A DNA stretch of 64,000 nt from Segatella hominis (GTDB taxonomy: Bacteria; Bacteroidota; Bacteroidia; Bacteroidales; Bacteroidaceae), in contig NZ_CP137559.1 in NCBI RefSeq assembly GCF_019249725.2, positions 1 through 64,000 of the forward strand. The letters run 5' to 3'. Position 1 is the stretch's first letter. Each line of letters starts with the position of its first letter. This document shows, in pieces, positions 63,322 through 64,000 of the stretch. Position numbers and translations under genes: made by a program. The notes below the pieces were generated by a model. The model made no database searches. It was not told the origin of the DNA and saw only the letters and a program-made list of their open reading frames with translations.

Positions 63322-63447
63322 CTATCTCTATAAGTTTTGGAAGCAAGTCTTCGCCTATCGAAACGATGGTGAATATACCATAGATAACCTGGCAGCAGAA
63401 CGAGCGATACGTCCTCAGACCATACAGCGCAAGGGGTCGTTGTTCTA
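63322..63447 (+). pseudogene. IS66 transposase, C-terminal remnant
   Basis: Translates as NYLYKFWKQVFAYRNDGEY, then TIDNLAAERAIRPQTIQRKG and a stop after SLF; the DNLAAERAIRP motif carries the last catalytic Glu of IS66 transposases. The tail of the protein is missing. Confidence 0.8.
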
Positions 63448-63515
63448 GAACCTACTTCCAATGACAATCTGCTTGGATTAATGAAATTTTTAGTGAAAGA
63501 AATTTAAAAATGAAA

Positions 63516-63543
63516 TTTGCGAGCTTTACAAAAAGCCCGCAAA
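63516..63543. terminator. Hairpin near the IS66 remnant
   Basis: Stem TTTGCGAGCTTT/AAAGCCCGCAAA with one mismatch and a short A-rich loop. It could be a terminator or an end of a mobile element. Confidence 0.45.
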
Positions 63544-63553
63544 TAGGGGCGTT

Positions 63554-63788
63554 GTGACATTTTTGGACGCTTACATCCAGGGCATCATGAAGCGTATCAA
63601 AGCAAAGGGTGCAGAGGTTATCATCTATAAGCCAACCTTGGAAGAGGGTAGCACCTTCTTCGGTAGTAGAGAATAACCTCGAAGCCTTCAAGGCACAGAG
63701 CCATGCCATCATCGCCAACCGCTACGATGCTTGTCTGGATGATGTAAAGGATAAAGTCTATACTCGTGATATATTCCGTCGAGATTAA
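63554..63788 (+). pseudogene. UDP-glucose 6-dehydrogenase, C-terminal remnant
   Basis: The reading frame gives [20 protein letters not shown] and EEGSTFFGS, then a stop; one frame over it continues [19 protein letters not shown] and [16 protein letters not shown] to TAA. This is the conserved C-terminal end of UDP-glucose/UDP-sugar dehydrogenases of Bacteroidales capsule clusters. An 8-bp deletion between short GTAG repeats near 63665-63675 explains the frameshift. The first 80% of the gene is gone. Confidence 0.8.
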
Positions 63789-63932
63789 GTTTGTGAGTCC
63801 TCAATCAAACCGAATACCTTATGAGCATCGAAGAGATTAAAAGATAATTTAGAACGAGATGGATTTCAAAGAGTTCCTGATATAAATCTGGGACATAGTA
63901 TAGATAAAGGTTGTTATTTAAAATGAGAAACT
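63789..63932. other. Short gene-free segment with a coding relic
   Basis: A frame around 63846-63925 reads DNLERDGFQRVPDINLGHS and ends at a TGA; it has no start and looks like the tail of a lost gene. I cannot assign a family. Confidence 0.35.
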
Positions 63933-64000
63933 ATGAGTGATGTGTGTTTAATTTGTAATCAGAAAAAGGCAACTAAGACCAATTCTCATATAGTGCCTAG
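63933..64000 (+). CDS. Start of a zinc-ribbon/HNH-like protein, cut by the window end
   Basis: Only 22 codons are visible: MSDVCLICNQKKATKTNSHI then VP. The Cys-x-x-Cys pair followed by a Ser-His-Ile-Val-Pro motif is the start of a family of HNH-type or zinc-ribbon proteins; the rest lies beyond the window. Confidence 0.5.
   Translation, partial: MSDVCLICNQKKATKTNSHIVP

Larger units (their letters stand above)
62625..63447 (+). mobile_element. Deleted IS66-family element
   Basis: It begins with an inverted pair GTAAACCACC (62628-62637) and GGTGGCTTGC (62650-62659), then a frameshifted orfA, a truncated transposase start and a short transposase end. The middle of the transposase and orfB are missing, so it is not active by itself. 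It interrupts the last R2 copy. Confidence 0.75.

Overview
The window reads as the first 64 kb of a Bacteroidales chromosome linearised at dnaA. The evidence is Bacteroidetes-type promoters (TTTG, about 20 nt, TAnnTTTG), paired SusC/SusD outer-membrane systems, a hybrid two-component glycan sensor, a type IX secretion protein (PorQ) and the ExbB/ExbD/TonB arrangement. Gene style and protein sequences fit the Prevotella/Segatella (S. copri-like) lineage; this genus call is an inference, not a measurement.

Region 1 (1-30.9 kb) is mostly carbohydrate acquisition. After dnaA comes an orphan SusC/SusD pair, then a convergent M18 aminopeptidase. A hybrid two-component regulator sits directly upstream of a polysaccharide utilisation locus: GH5 endoglucanase lipoprotein, SusC, SusD, surface glycan-binding lipoprotein, GH3 beta-glucosidase, then a small unknown protein and a large secreted protein. 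The set suggests a beta-glucan: outside cleavage (GH5), capture and import (SusCD and the binding protein), periplasmic trimming (GH3). A C69 dipeptidase, rmuC and a uxuB-uxuA pair (glucuronate branch) follow.

Region 2 (31-51.9 kb) is core and housekeeping: an AAA ATPase with an unusual repeat-rich upstream region, a small lipoprotein, a GH94 cellobiose phosphorylase (which could finish cellobiose breakdown for the beta-glucan pathway), a bacterial alpha-2-macroglobulin, a DUF1573 protein, ispH, cmk, porQ, a TonB protein, a polyprenyl synthetase, a TatD nuclease, tRNA-Ser(GGA), an ExbB/ExbD energy-transduction operon and an Lrp/AsnC regulator.

Region 3 (51.9-64 kb) is accessory and the most interesting. 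It opens with a 154-bp segment bounded by 26-bp inverted repeats (24/26 matching) that carries an outward promoter reading into a NusG/UpxY-like antiterminator with an unusually long C-terminal extension. This is the layout of phase-variable capsule promoters of Bacteroides. No intact capsule genes follow in the window; only a broken UDP-glucose dehydrogenase tail remains at 63.55-63.79 kb. Between them lies a 6.5-kb array of small cassettes (RhuM-like, a frameshifted DUF6169-like gene, RelBE-like, VapBC-like, and an unrecognised pair whose first protein begins like the VapB). They are separated by two recurring repeats, R1 (GC-rich, multi-hairpin, downstream of cassettes) and R2 (upstream of cassettes, ending in the same promoter each time). 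The array is cut by a deleted IS66-family element. The repeat-bounded, promoter-supplied toxin-antitoxin array is the best candidate for an undescribed system here.
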